From assembly GCA_034687125.1 (NCBI GenBank), contig JAQGBZ010000441.1, positions 1-47,421 of the forward strand: a stretch of DNA of 47,421 bases, written 5' to 3'. Shown piece after piece: positions 10,780-22,834 of this stretch. Each line of letters starts with the position of its first letter. Within the stretch, counting starts at the first letter, position 1. The notes beneath the pieces were generated by a model. The model saw nothing but the letters and a program-made list of their open reading frames with translations. It searched no databases and was not told the DNA's origin. The translations under genes were made by a program, and so were the position numbers. Source of the stretch: Neelides folsomi (taxonomy: Eukaryota > Arthropoda > Collembola > Neelipleona > Neelidae).

Positions 10780-12205
10780 AAAATATTTAAATCACGTCCA
10801 CTCACGGAAAAAGACAGCGGCTCAATAATTGAAGAAAAAACGCGTTTCCCCTCAACATTTGGCAATACTAAAAGAGAACTAATAATTAAATAATCATCGA
10901 ATCTGGGACGACATGTGTCTCCACTTCCTTTTTCTACGTAAATTAAATCTCCCGCACATCGACGGAATTGAATTAAATGTCTCCATCTAATTGTTGTCGT
11001 CTTCAACCGGATAATAAGAGGTTTTTTTTACTAAATAAAATTTTTTCTATAATTAAAACATTTATTTATTCATTGAAATGCATCATGGAAGTAGTGAGGA
11101 TGAATTATTGAAAAGAAGAAATTGGATAGATTTAAATTTATTTATTATTCAAAGTTTAACAAGTATAATTCATTTATTTGTCCATTCAAATATATTTAAG
11201 TTTATTGACGATGAGTTTTATTTATTCTTTTAAATTCTTCAATCTTTACAACTTTATTGCTTTGAGATTTTCATTTGAATGGGATTAAACGATCGATTTA
11301 CAAATAATACTATTTTATTTTTATATTGAAGTCTCCGAGTAATTTAGAGATTTTCTAATATCTATATGTAATACGTCATTAAGTCATTATTGGTTTTAAT
11401 TCATCATAGAATTTATATAGGTTTGAATATTTAGGCGTTGTTGATTATTCTGATGTAGGTACTCGTTCTCATTTGACGGCAATTGTTAAATTATCTTTTT
11501 TTGGGGACGCAGGTTCAAAAGGTCACTCGTATAAAATAGAACTTTTTGGCCTTTTTCTTTGTTCTTGTGATAAGTAAAATCCACGTTGATTTTTTTACAA
11601 TTTCTCAGTCTTCTGAAAAAACTCACTAATACGCAGTGACCCCTTCTCTAATTTAATTAAGTTCGAGATCGAACTTAAAAACAAAAAAATACATCCAACT
11701 TTTCTTCATTTTTAAATTCATACATTAACAAGGATAAAATGAAACTAAATATAATTAGGACTCTAACAATAATTAATAAATGGTAATTAAAACTTTATAC
11801 AAAAGATTGATTGTGGTGCATAAAAGCTACAAAAAGGTTGGATTAAAATGATTCATCTATCTGTATTTATTTACAGTGTTATTGCAATAATGTCCCACGC
11901 ATTTGCCATTGAATGACAATTACATTTAAATTAATTTTTTAATTTCTAATGTGTTAATTCCTATAATAATGTACACCCATGCAACCGCTTATTTTACTTG
12001 TTCCTACACTTACAGAGGAAACCTCGACCTTTGACCTAAGGATAATTATTGAAGATTCACGATATGAAGATAAAGCTAAAGGTTGCATTCGTCGTGCATC
12101 GAACCCAAAAAGGATATAACATGATTTTTTTAAGTTTCATAAACTAAGGGTCAAAATTTCTTACTAACATTAGAAGGTAAGTTTGATTGTATAAGTTATC
12201 CGAGT
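10780..12205. other. Spacer between convergent eIF4G2 and TMEM185
   Basis: 1.4 kb of AT-rich DNA holding the 3' UTRs of both genes. I saw no further exon, no tRNA-like B box and no inverted repeat of note. Confidence 0.6.
11034..11039 (+). terminator. Poly(A) signal AATAAA, eIF4G2
   Basis: Canonical AATAAA 255 bp after the eIF4G2 stop codon, the best placed hexamer for this transcript. Cleavage site not determined. Confidence 0.5.
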
Positions 12206-13736
<1,531 letters not shown>

Positions 13737-14658
13737 CCCACCAATGGTCTCAACAAAATTCCATCAAAATCCCTTTTCCAAAGGTGCCCTTTACATCCTT
13801 GAGAGCTCTTGTCATTCCCTGGGTCGCCCACTTGGCTCAACGAGATTCACAGGGCTTGCTAACTTGCAGGGAAAATGGGCTTTAATGGGAAATGACGCAG
13901 TTAAATATTACATCAATTCGTATTTTTACACAACTACTCAAGGTCCAAATTGGATATGATTTGGTGAGGATCATCCAAAATTAATTCAATTTCATTTCCC
14001 AATGATTGTAGGTTCAACCCTAGATTTAACTTCAACTGTGAAAGGTTTTGGTCTAATTGTAATTATGAGGATTTGATTAATTGGAGGTGAATGATGTAAA
14101 AGTAAATATAATATTAAAAAGTTGGTAAGAAAAGGGTTAAAGGCCTCGTGGGTTGGAGAGCCACCAAACAGAGGGATTCTTTCGAGCTCTCCCTCAATCC
14201 ACCAAATCCACCAAATACGCCATTTCCCCATCTCCACCTTCATCGCTCACTTCATCGATAATTAATTGACTGGCTCTCGAATTCTTAACATGTCTAAAAC
14301 ATAGGAAAAGATTAGATCAAATAGTCAATACACCAAGTGGTTGGTAAGAAATATGTAAATAAATAAATCACTTTGTAATTTGATTACGGGATGGGCCATA
14401 AATATCTTTCTTTTTTAAATAAAAAATTGTATAAAAAAGAAAGATACTTATGGCCCACTCTATACTAATCTAACCTAAGCTCGTAAATTGCAAGTAATAT
14501 AATATTATTATACATTATTATTATATTAAGTATAAAATATACATATAAAGTAAGATAAGTCGCGTTTGATATTAAACAATAAATAATTTTTGTAATACTA
14601 TATTTGCCATATTATATTACATGTAGTGAGACTGTCATATTTATTATTTTCTCTGAAA
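13737..14658. promoter_or_regulatory. Head-to-head region between TMEM185 and ZSWIM7
   Basis: About 920 bp between two start codons on opposite strands, so both promoters must lie here. It contains a mini inverted-repeat element (14385-14462) and, near 14140-14260, a less AT-rich block with a repeated CCACCAAAT. No coding exon identified. Confidence 0.45.
14385..14462. mobile_element. Miniature hairpin element with TA ends (double-TIR remnant)
   Basis: Arms at 14392-14416 and 14433-14457, beginning TGGGCCATAA, are inverted copies matching at 24 of 25 positions with a 16 nt loop. TA dinucleotides lie just outside (14385-14386 and 14461-14462). The structure looks like two fused terminal repeats of a Tc1/mariner-type element with almost no interior. 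A transcribed hairpin is the alternative. Confidence 0.6.
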
Positions 14659-15435
14659 ATGTCTCAAGTCTCCCAGAGTCTCAATCATCAGTTGTTATTT
14701 TATTAATTTTAAGTATTATTGCCTAATTGATATTTGATAGGAGAAAGGAGGTCATGAACCCTTCAACCTCGAGTTCATCGGGTGCAAGGGCCATTGGAAG
14801 TCTACCAAATCCTCCTATCCAAAAATTGCCCATCGGAGCAAGCGTTTTGTTAGGGACTTCGCTTCTCAAAAACGTTGCCGAAAATTTGAACACGAATCTA
14901 AAATGTATGAGGGGATTTAAGAATTTGCATAACATAAGTTTTGGAACATTTTTTAAATTTAATTGGAAACCATTTTATATTTAATCAATATTTATTTACT
15001 AATTATTTAGTGAGCAAAGAAGATGCAATCGGGTTGAATTTCATTTTCGGGCCCAAAATCTCGGTTTGTTTTAAGATCCTCGAGGAAGGCGGCGTGGTTC
15101 CTTTCAGAACGGGTGGAGGAAACATCATTATCAACGTCAAAGGAGCCACCGAAGCTGGTTATTGGTAATTATGAATATCTAATTAAAATTCAATAATCAA
15201 ATTGTATGATTAAATTTGTGAGTTGTAATTGAATTTTGGTGGCAGGATTTTGCCTGGTCGGGTTGAATGCCAATGTACGGGATATCGAGTTGGAAGGAGG
15301 AACGAAATGTGCAAACATATTTTAGCAGCCAATTTTGCCCTCCATACAACAACCGGTCCTCAGGATTTCAATCAAATGGCTGAACATGAATTTACGGATT
15401 TGAAACGAGCAAATTTCAAACAAAGGAGAAATTGA
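14659..15435 (+). CDS. ZSWIM7: ZSWIM7 / SWS1-like SWIM zinc-finger protein
   Basis: Exons 14659-14690 (tentative), 14741-14904, 15011-15164 and 15246-15435 give about 179 residues. The C-terminal half resembles ZSWIM7: a LNFIFG segment about 70 residues in matches LKFLFG, and a SWIM zinc-binding signature follows, CQC, 11 residues, then CKH in MCKHILAANFAL (human LCKHLLAVYLSQ). ZSWIM7/SWS1 pairs with SWSAP1 in a Shu-type complex that helps RAD51 in homologous recombination. The N-terminal 65 residues, Ser-rich and then Pro-containing, have no match I recognise, and exon 1 rests on phase and a 50 bp intron with a weak GTTGTT donor. If exon 1 is wrong, the start is probably the ATG at 14754. 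Confidence 0.75.
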
Positions 15436-15830
15436 ACTAACTTTAAGTCTTTGATCAATTTAAATTATATTCATTAAAATGCATATACTTAAGTGATATA
15501 TTAAACATTATTCAGTGATTTAGAATCCTTCGATTTTTTTACTGATGATTAATGCCTGTGATAAAATGTGTTCAAATACGAATTAACAATTTAAATAAAT
15601 ATTTTTCCAATTTCTTAAAAAGATGTTTTATTGCATTAGAATTAACAGTGTAATGGATTTAAAGCTTTTAGCTTTTATATTTTACAACAAATGCTTATTT
15701 TACTTAAGATAATGAGATGGTGATTTAAATATTTATAAATATATATAAAATAGCGGTTGTTTTAATGGCACATTCGGCATGAAAAAAGTTTTAGTTAAAA
15801 AATGACTACATATTTTTAAAATGACTTTTG
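15436..15830. other. Spacer between convergent ZSWIM7 and ELMOD2
   Basis: 395 bp, AT-rich, containing the two 3' UTRs. Nothing else seen. Confidence 0.6.
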
Positions 15831-17225
15831 TCAGCATTGCAAACTGAGTTGTGTATAAAGATGAAAATTTTCCATTTTCTCCAATTTCCCCACTTTCTCT
15901 TTCTCGAACACTTTGACCAAATTCCCAAAATCAAGTATCGAGTTCGGGGTCGACCGATGCCAGAAATGAGTAAAGTCGGCGAGGAGGGAGACGAAGAAGT
16001 CGAGATAAACGTTGACCATTTCCTCCCTCCACAATTCCCCATTTTCCTCCTCTCCCTCTCCCAGGTTGAATTCGGTGATGAGGACGGAGAACTTGTAAAA
16101 GAAGTATTTGAGCAGACCTTGGCCAAACAACCGTTTTCCCATCATGGTCAAATGGATGGCCACGAGAGCAAGAGGAAGAGAATTCGGATTCCCGTCCGTG
16201 CTCCGAGACATCACGCGAAGAATCTGACGGCCCATCTCCTTGTGCTTGGTCGACAAATATCTGGAAGAATGAATTACTTAAATCTGATCTTAATATTTAT
16301 TTTGAATTCATTATATTTATTTATATGAGGTGGTTTTAATTACAGTAAAGATTCTAGAGCCAAAATCCCAGCACCACGGAAATCAGTTTGAGGATCAATC
16401 CCTTGAAATCCAAGAGTTTTCCATTGTTGAGATTTCCGATCATTCAAATCTTCATCTTTAAATCCTTTCCAGATTTCCAAGAGCTAAATAATTTCAATTA
16501 ATTAAAATTATTTCAATTTTTACTATTAAATGGGTTTGAATATTTTACCTTTCTTTCGTGCTCTTCATTCGTCTCATCATATTTCGTTTCTGACATTCTC
16601 TGAATCTCGAAACTGACATATTTGTAGGCTAAAATAACTTCCAAACAACTTTGAACCCCAGGGACCATCCTGAACAGATAATTAACATTTAAAAACATGT
16701 TTATTATTTGATTTTAACAGTTAGGCAACATTCTAATTTATATAGTGCACATTTATTTGAATTTTATATTTATGAAATGTCAATTCAATTGATTGTGAAT
16801 TTACTTGTAATGCAGCGTCGTGTTGATTTTCTTCTCCTTGCAAATATCTTTTGCAAGTTGTTTGAGTGCGGATTTCCGAAAGTTTTTAACCACAATTAGA
16901 CGGTTTTCGGACAATGCTTTGACAATTCGAAGCTGATCTTGAATTAAAGGTCTCTTCGATAGTTCCAAAGAACGTTCTAAAAACCAAACACAAAAATTGT
17001 TAGAAAAAGTAATAAACGTATTTATAATGATAATATTTTATACTTAGGTCAAGGGCCATTTATAGCCCCATTACCGAATTTGGAGATTCGACGGAATCCT
17101 CTGGCCTCCCCATAAATAATTCTTTGGATTTCGGAATAGCGAGTGAAAAAATGGCAAATGACTTTGTTCACACTTCTTAAATAAACTAAAATGGTGCTAA
17201 AAACCAACTTGATGACTTTAAGCAT
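15831..17225 (-). CDS. ELMOD2: ELMO domain protein ELMOD1/2 (ARL2-type GTPase-activating protein)
   Basis: Five exons on the minus strand: 17075-17225, 16805-16976, 16549-16669, 16344-16483 and 15831-16260, giving 337 residues. The N-terminus has a hydrophobic stretch and then RYSEIQRI, as human ELMOD2 has CELQRI. The ELMO domain core is clear: QQWKTLGFQGIDPQTDFRGAG matches the family's KQWxEIGFQGDDPKTDFRGMG; the Arg of DFRG is the residue required for GAP activity on ARL2 in mammalian ELMODs. It continues through LPLALVAIHLTMMGKRL. The family acts on ARL2 and ARF GTPases at mitochondria, lipid droplets or ER. The protein is some 45 residues longer than human ELMOD2, partly in a Lys/Glu-rich tail. 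It is head-to-head with RPL9. Confidence 0.9.
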
Positions 17226-17705
17226 CCCAAAAGACTTTAAAGCTTATTTAATCAGTTCAAATGACAATTTTAATTATTAATGATTACAATTTTACAATCA
17301 ATTATCAAAAATAAAAAGAACTGCTGCTGAAATGCTAATTAAAATCCCATATTTAAGTAAAAATATTTTGTCAATTAAATTAATGATTAATTTGTGGGAT
17401 TTATTGATTTAATTGTGTTTCCGTAATGAACAATGTTTAATCATTTTTGGATTTTTCTTTGGATTTGGAGTGAAAAAGGAAGAGGCCGGGTTAGTTTTGG
17501 GGAAAAGAGGTTTAAGCGCCTCCTGTGGGGATTTTTGAAAGGGGCTGAGCATGCCGCTATTGCCACCATTCTGCCACAATCAACCAAAGCAGCTCGTGGA
17601 AATTCATCCCTACGGTTCGACCACCTTTGACCTCCCCATGTAAGTCCAGCGACTCTGAGGACCACAACGCGAACCTTGACATTTCTCTCTTTTCCGCAGT
17701 TCAAA
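17226..17705. promoter_or_regulatory. Head-to-head region of ELMOD2 and RPL9, with RPL9 5' end
   Basis: 480 bp between start codons. The RPL9 side is GC-richer from about 17460. A pyrimidine tract at 17682-17695 (TTTCTCTCTTTTCC), 11-24 bp before the RPL9 ATG, could be the 5' terminal oligopyrimidine tract of the mRNA. The same bases also end in CCGCAG and could instead be the acceptor of a 60 bp 5' UTR intron starting at GTAAGT 17640. Sequence alone does not decide. Confidence 0.5.
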
Positions 17706-18582
17706 ATGAAGCAGATCAATGTGAACCAGATCGTCAAGGTGCCGGATGGTGTTAATGTGGCGGCGAGGAGCCGGCGGGTCATCGTTCGTGGCCCTCGAGG
17801 AGTTCTCTCAAGATCCTTCCGTCATCTCTCCATCGACATCACCGTCCTCGACAAGAACACCCTCAAGGTCGAGAAATGGTTCGGTTCAAAGAAGGAAATC
17901 GCGGCCGTGCGGACTGTCTGCTCCCACATTGAAAATATGATGAAGGGAGTGACCAAAGTAAGTGGCCTCAATTTTAATTATTTAAACTAACTATGATACT
18001 ATAAGAATATAAAATATTTTATTCAATATTAATTTATTTATTTATATATAATTTAATCTACGATATTTATTTTGATTCCTTTTTGTTTATATTACAAATA
18101 ACAAATTACTTGTGTTATAAAAGTATATTATGAAGTGGATTTGGACTAATGAGATTAATTAATTAATTATTGTTTTAGGGTTTTCAATACAAGATGAGGA
18201 GCGTATACGCCCATTTCCCTATTAATTGCGTAACAACTGAGAAAAACAGCCTTGTGGAAGTGAGGAATTTCTTGGGTGAGAAATACATCCGGTCAGTGAG
18301 GATGTCAAAGGGCGTGACTGTGACCAACTCCACCAAGCAAAAGGATGAGCTCATCATTGAAGGAAATTCAATTGAAGCCGTCTCACGATCTGGTAATTTT
18401 AATATTCGTAAAAATCAAAACCTAATGTAATCAACCTTTTCAAAATTATTAATTTTACTTAATTAACTCTTCCAGCCGCGTTGATCCAGCAAAGTACGAC
18501 CGTGAAGAACAAGGATATCCGAAAGTTCTTGGACGGTCTTTACGTTTCTGAAAAGACGACAGTGGAGCAGGAAGAAGCCTAA
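17706..18582 (+). CDS. RPL9: 60S ribosomal protein L9 (uL6)
   Basis: Exons 17706-17957, 18179-18392 and 18476-18582 encode 190 residues, the length usual in insects. The protein starts [18 protein letters not shown], continues with [15 protein letters not shown] and [21 protein letters not shown] in the first uL6 domain, then [16 protein letters not shown] and [17 protein letters not shown] in the second, and ends with [16 protein letters not shown]. uL6 sits near the sarcin-ricin loop and GTPase-associated region of the large subunit. Introns are phase 0 and 1; neither shows snoRNA boxes. It is divergent from ELMOD2 and convergent with STYX, with poly(A) signals close together. Confidence 0.97.
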
Positions 18583-18618
18583 ACCACCTTTTCTATCAAA
18601 TCCCCTTTCAATGAATTA

Positions 18619-18624
18619 AATAAA
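18619..18624 (+). terminator. Poly(A) signal AATAAA, RPL9
   Basis: AATAAA 37 bp after the RPL9 stop codon, giving a short 3' UTR typical of ribosomal protein mRNAs. Confidence 0.7.
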
Positions 18625-18650
18625 AACGAGAGACGGATCAATCAGCTTTT

Positions 18651-18656
18651 TTTATT
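18651..18656 (-). terminator. Poly(A) signal AATAAA, STYX (reads TTTATT on the plus strand)
   Basis: On the minus strand AATAAA lies 143 bp after the STYX stop and only about 27 bp from the RPL9 signal on the other strand, so the two transcripts probably meet or overlap at their tails. Confidence 0.55.
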
Positions 18657-18798
18657 CATAACAACAAATTTGGTTAACAAATCAGCATAATTTATTTTGA
18701 TCCAAATCCCAGTTTGAAGAGGGCTAATAAGAGTAAGCATAATTTGTTGGGATTGGAATTGGTAAATAATAATTAGGGTCTTGGTGGTTCAGTCCGGT

Positions 18799-19936
18799 TC
18801 AGTCAGATCCCTGAGAAGATTGGCTGTTTCGAGCAGTTCCAACATTCCCATATTCGTCCTCGTCGTCGGAATTTTCGTTGACCGATCGCTTGAGCGGATT
18901 TTTATCCATCTGTGGCAACTGACGCGGAACGGAATGAGTAGCCCGGTAAATCGGTTCAAACTCCCGCAGTTGATTCATAAACCCATCGTTGGGATTGACA
19001 CAGAATCGAATTTCCTGGGTGTGGTTGAATGCCTCTTTAAGTGTCACACCGTACCTGGGGAAAAATATAATTGAATCAACTTTTGGTCATTTTTATTCTC
19101 ACATTAAAGTTTAAATGTTGCTTAGTACGTGGCCATGACGTAACCGATTACAATTGCACCGGAGCGAGAGATCCCACCGTTCCCGTGGACCAGACACCGA
19201 CCTCCACCATTACGGCAACCATTGATGAATTCAATGGATGCTTTTAAATGGCCAATAATTCCTTCCAGGCCAGAATCTAATAGACAAATTGTTATTTTTG
19301 TATAAATAGTTCTTTAAATATTATTAGATAATTATTTCAAATGTTTAAATCACATTCATCAATTTTGAACTGGAATTTAATAAAATGGATTATTATGATT
19401 ACCGGCAAACTCAAGAGTCAAGTAGATAAAGCGGTCAAGATGATTAGGCTTCACAATGTGTGACTCGGAAGGATGACGAATACAAATGACATGGGTTAAC
19501 CCAGCCTGCACCATGTCGTTAAGGGCTGCCTTCGTTGCAGCAGCAAATGGCCCTTCAATTAAAAAATTGTAAACTTTAATTAATATCATCGACTGTTTAT
19601 GAGTAAAATCATTCTGAGGGTTTATTTGTAAACATTAATTGTGATATCGTTAATTATAATCCGAGATTCCTAACCAAGAAAGAGCCCAGGAATTATCTCT
19701 TGCATTGATCTCCGCATGACATACGTCCAGTCAATGTTCACACCCGGCTGCTGCGGGAGTTCCGGATATATGGGATGACTGGGTTGACCCCGCGCTCCCA
19801 ACCCTGGCCATGGCTGCACCAACGCACCGTTTTGAACTCGTGATACATACGGCTCGTTATAAGTTTCCTGATATGAGCGTACCCTGAACACCGGCAGCCC
19901 GGTTTCCTCGACCTCCATTTCGTTCACGTTGCTCAT
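18799..19936 (-). CDS. STYX: STYX pseudophosphatase
   Basis: Four exons on the minus strand: 19675-19936, 19403-19552, 19129-19276 and 18799-19054, giving 271 residues. After a longer N-terminus than in human (Pro-rich, about 50 extra residues), it reads DWTYVMRRSMQEIIPGLFLG, LTHVICIRHPSESHIVKPN and then CLVHGNGGISRSG, RFCVNPNDGFMNQLREFEPIY. The phosphatase loop normally HCxxGxxRS is HGNGGISRS: the catalytic Cys is Gly, as in human STYX (HGNAGISRS). The fold therefore binds phosphotyrosine proteins without cleaving; mammalian STYX anchors ERK1/2 and binds FBXW7. The start codon follows a splice acceptor by 16 bp, so a 5' UTR exon lies further upstream. The tail is acidic and Ser-rich. Confidence 0.92.
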
Positions 19937-20592
19937 CCTGAACTTATTCAACCTGCGATCAGATCCTAAGAAGGAATCAAGAGAATTAATACAAAGTCCT
20001 CAACTTCATTTCCCTACCACTACCACAGAAAGCAATTGAAATATTTAATAAGAAATTAAGATGCACTACAAAGCAATTAAATGAGGAAACCTCGATATGA
20101 ACCGAGATGAAATTCCTGATGGAATGTTTCTGAGAACAAAGAAAGAAAGCAATGTGGAATATGAAAAGCGGGGAAGTTTGAAGGAATAGGAAAGCGCAAA
20201 CTCCGAAATTTCTCAATACTATGGCCTCAATAATTAATTAAATGTCTTCATCGGTTAAATTTAACAATCGGGATAATCCTATCAAATCTCGATATCTCAA
20301 CCAACACTATTTATTAATTATTTGGAATTCAGATATTCGTTAAGGTATGGAATAATGTTTATTTTAATATGTAATTAATAAAGCCGGCATGTAGTTTAAA
20401 TGGACAGATTTATTATGCTTCAGAAATAGGTATCAATTGCCAAATATTGTTAATAATTAATATTAATTAACTTTATAGAATAGTGGATTGATGGATTTAA
20501 ATAGTATTAAACTGCTAATGGATTCAATGCTAATGGATTTATTGAGACAAAGGACGGCTTGGTAGATATGAATTGGAATTTTTATTAAATGA
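19937..20592. other. Region between CARS2 3' end and STYX 5' end (minus strand)
   Basis: 656 bp. It should contain a 5' UTR exon and promoter of STYX, since an acceptor (GATCGCAG) lies just upstream of the STYX coding start, and the 3' UTR of CARS2. Exon limits were not assigned. Confidence 0.4.
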
Positions 20593-22834
20593 CTATTTAT
20601 TAAAAGACCACGACGACTTTGCTTGATGATCTTTGACATTAATTCCAATGAGGCCAAGGTCTTCTCTCACTTGGTCACATTTTGTCATGAGACAGGATCT
20701 TTCTTTCCGCTTCCGTTTTCTCTCCCTTTCATCCTCCTGTCCGACCCAAGGAAATATTTTTATAAAAATAATAGTGTTCCTAATGTAAAAAATACATTTC
20801 CTACTTAATATCGATACCTATTTCCTAATTATTATATAGTCTATAATTTATGAAGAACTTAATAATTCTTTACTTCATTGTTTGCCAGCGCAAAATTTCT
20901 CACATCCTCTCTCAAAGAATTGAGTTGGTCGAGAACGGGGTCGAGGAGTTCCGTGGTCCCCGTGGCCTCTCTGATCCCCACCATGTGTAAGAAATCTTCC
21001 ATGAGGACTTTGGACGCGAGGAGGAATTGGAAGTCTGGCGGTTGTTTGTTTGGTCCAGGAGGGCCGACCACCTTGGCCCGATTCACCTCTTTGACAAAAT
21101 GTGTGAGATGGTCGAGTGCGGTCGAGACGTCGAAGTCGTCTTTGAAAGCCATTTCCATTAGTTTCTTCGTGTCCTGTAGCAAATCCCAGAGCGCGGCGGA
21201 AAAGGAAACTTGGACTTTTCCAGTCAGAATCTCGTCCATCTCGATGGGAAAACCGCGAAGTTCTCTCAAAAACCTCTTGGCATTCTCCAAAGATTTCTCC
21301 GAGTATTCAATGTCTTAATTCATCAACAAATTTATTAATTACGGCTCAGGTAATTAATAAATATACAATTAAAATAATAAGATTATTAATTAATATTCAT
21401 CAATTACTTGAGCGGTAATTTGACATTAAGCATAATATTCTCAGGTCATTGGGAGAATGTTTTGTGAGGAATTGTTGGATCGTTGTTGTGTTCCCAAGTG
21501 ACTTTGACATTTTCTCTTCATCTCCCCTGGGATACAAATGACCCGTGTGAATCCAATGAGTGACCCATTGAGAACTTCCAAATCGACCGCAGCATTGAGC
21601 CTCCTCGTTCTCGTGGTGAGGGAAAATCAAATCCGTCCCGCCGGAGTGAATGTCAAGGGTGGATCCAAAATAATGGCTGTACAAACCATTCAAATATTCA
21701 GTGACCTCTCTCGCTAAATGACATTGAAGTCCATGGGATTTAAATGAAATTTCACCTCGCAATGGCCGAACATTCGATGTGCCACCCGGGGCGTCCGTTG
21801 CCCCATGGGGAAGTCCAAAATGGCTCCCCGGGTTTCCAACTTTTCCAGAGGACAAAATCCTTGTGGTTTCGTTTCTCCTTGTTGGGTTCAAAAGTCAAGT
21901 CATTGTCGGAGTTCCGAAACTTTCCATATTTCCCATACTTTTCAGTGTCGAAGTAGACGGAGCCTGATGAGGAAACTTGGGTTACATAATGTTTAGTGGC
22001 AAATTGTGGTTTTGGTAACAAATAGGTTAGTTGGAGTTGGAGTGGAGTATGGAGTTACCTTCGGGAGCGACGTAAGCAATATTTTTCTTCAGGAGGTCCG
22101 TGATGAAAAAGACGATGTTTGGGATGAAGTCGGACACGCGAGCTTTGACATGGGGACTTTTGACATTGAGCAGGGCGAGGTCGGCAAAGAATTCTTCCTC
22201 GTACTTTCCACTCAACCCCTGCCATGATATCCCCAACTACCACGAGAACAAAATTTGACCTCTGGTAAAATTTGACCCTCACTTACTTCCTTGGCCCTCT
22301 TAATGATCTTGTCATCAATGTTCGTAACTCCCATGACCTGGACTAAGCTCACATTCCCCAAATGCTTTTCCAAAACTCGCCGAACCACATCTTGACGAAT
22401 GTACGCACTACAAACAAAATCCCAGGTATTTCATGCTCCTCAACTAACTTCAATTGGTGCTTAAATAACTTTTAAACAGCTTTAATCCTTAAATAGCTTT
22501 AACTCTTAAATAACCAACATTTGTTCTACAAAGCAAGGAAAGTATGAAAGCATATATACATTTATGAGTATGTTTTCTTAATAATTTTTAATTTAATTAA
22601 GCATTAAATTAATTTTGTTTAATATCCAATTGGTCACCTTGCGTGTCCAATGTGAGCGGAGTCGTAGACGGTCGGCCCACAGGAATACCAAGAAAGTGAA
22701 TCTCCCAACTTCAGCTCGCACTTCTCCTTCACAAGGGCATTCCAAATGTGGAAATCGGAACTAAATGATTTAGATCCAAAAACTCGGCCCAAATTACAAA
22801 TTCTAATTGTGTTCAACCCAGAAAACAAAGTCAT
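20593..22834 (-). CDS. CARS2: Mitochondrial cysteinyl-tRNA synthetase
   Basis: Seven exons on the minus strand: 22638-22834, 22287-22407, 22059-22218, 21756-21963, 21408-21676, 20874-21313 and 20593-20736, giving 512 residues. Class I landmarks: [18 protein letters not shown] near residue 50, with the zinc-binding Cys and the HIGH motif; [43 protein letters not shown]; the EEKMSKS motif; and a C-terminal helical domain ending [11 protein letters not shown], like human CARS2 HGINIKD. The enzyme attaches cysteine to tRNA-Cys. Mitochondrial form: the first 35 residues are basic and low in acid ([14 protein letters not shown]), the length fits CARS2, and the cytosolic C-terminal extension is missing. 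It shares an 868 bp upstream region with divergent PGM2. Confidence 0.94.

Noticed and set aside
12085..12112. Minus-strand GGTTCGATGC, resembling a tRNA B box
   Set aside because: No T-stem pairing, no A box at the right distance and no acceptor stem.
16584..18098. Search for snoRNAs in RPL9 introns, common hosts in animals
   Set aside because: No C/D boxes with spacing or guide and no H/ACA pattern found in either intron.
21314..21407. Box C-like and CTGA motifs in CARS2 intron 5 (minus strand)
   Set aside because: The C box would be TTGATGA, which breaks the purine rule, and the sequence between is almost pure AT with no rRNA complement.
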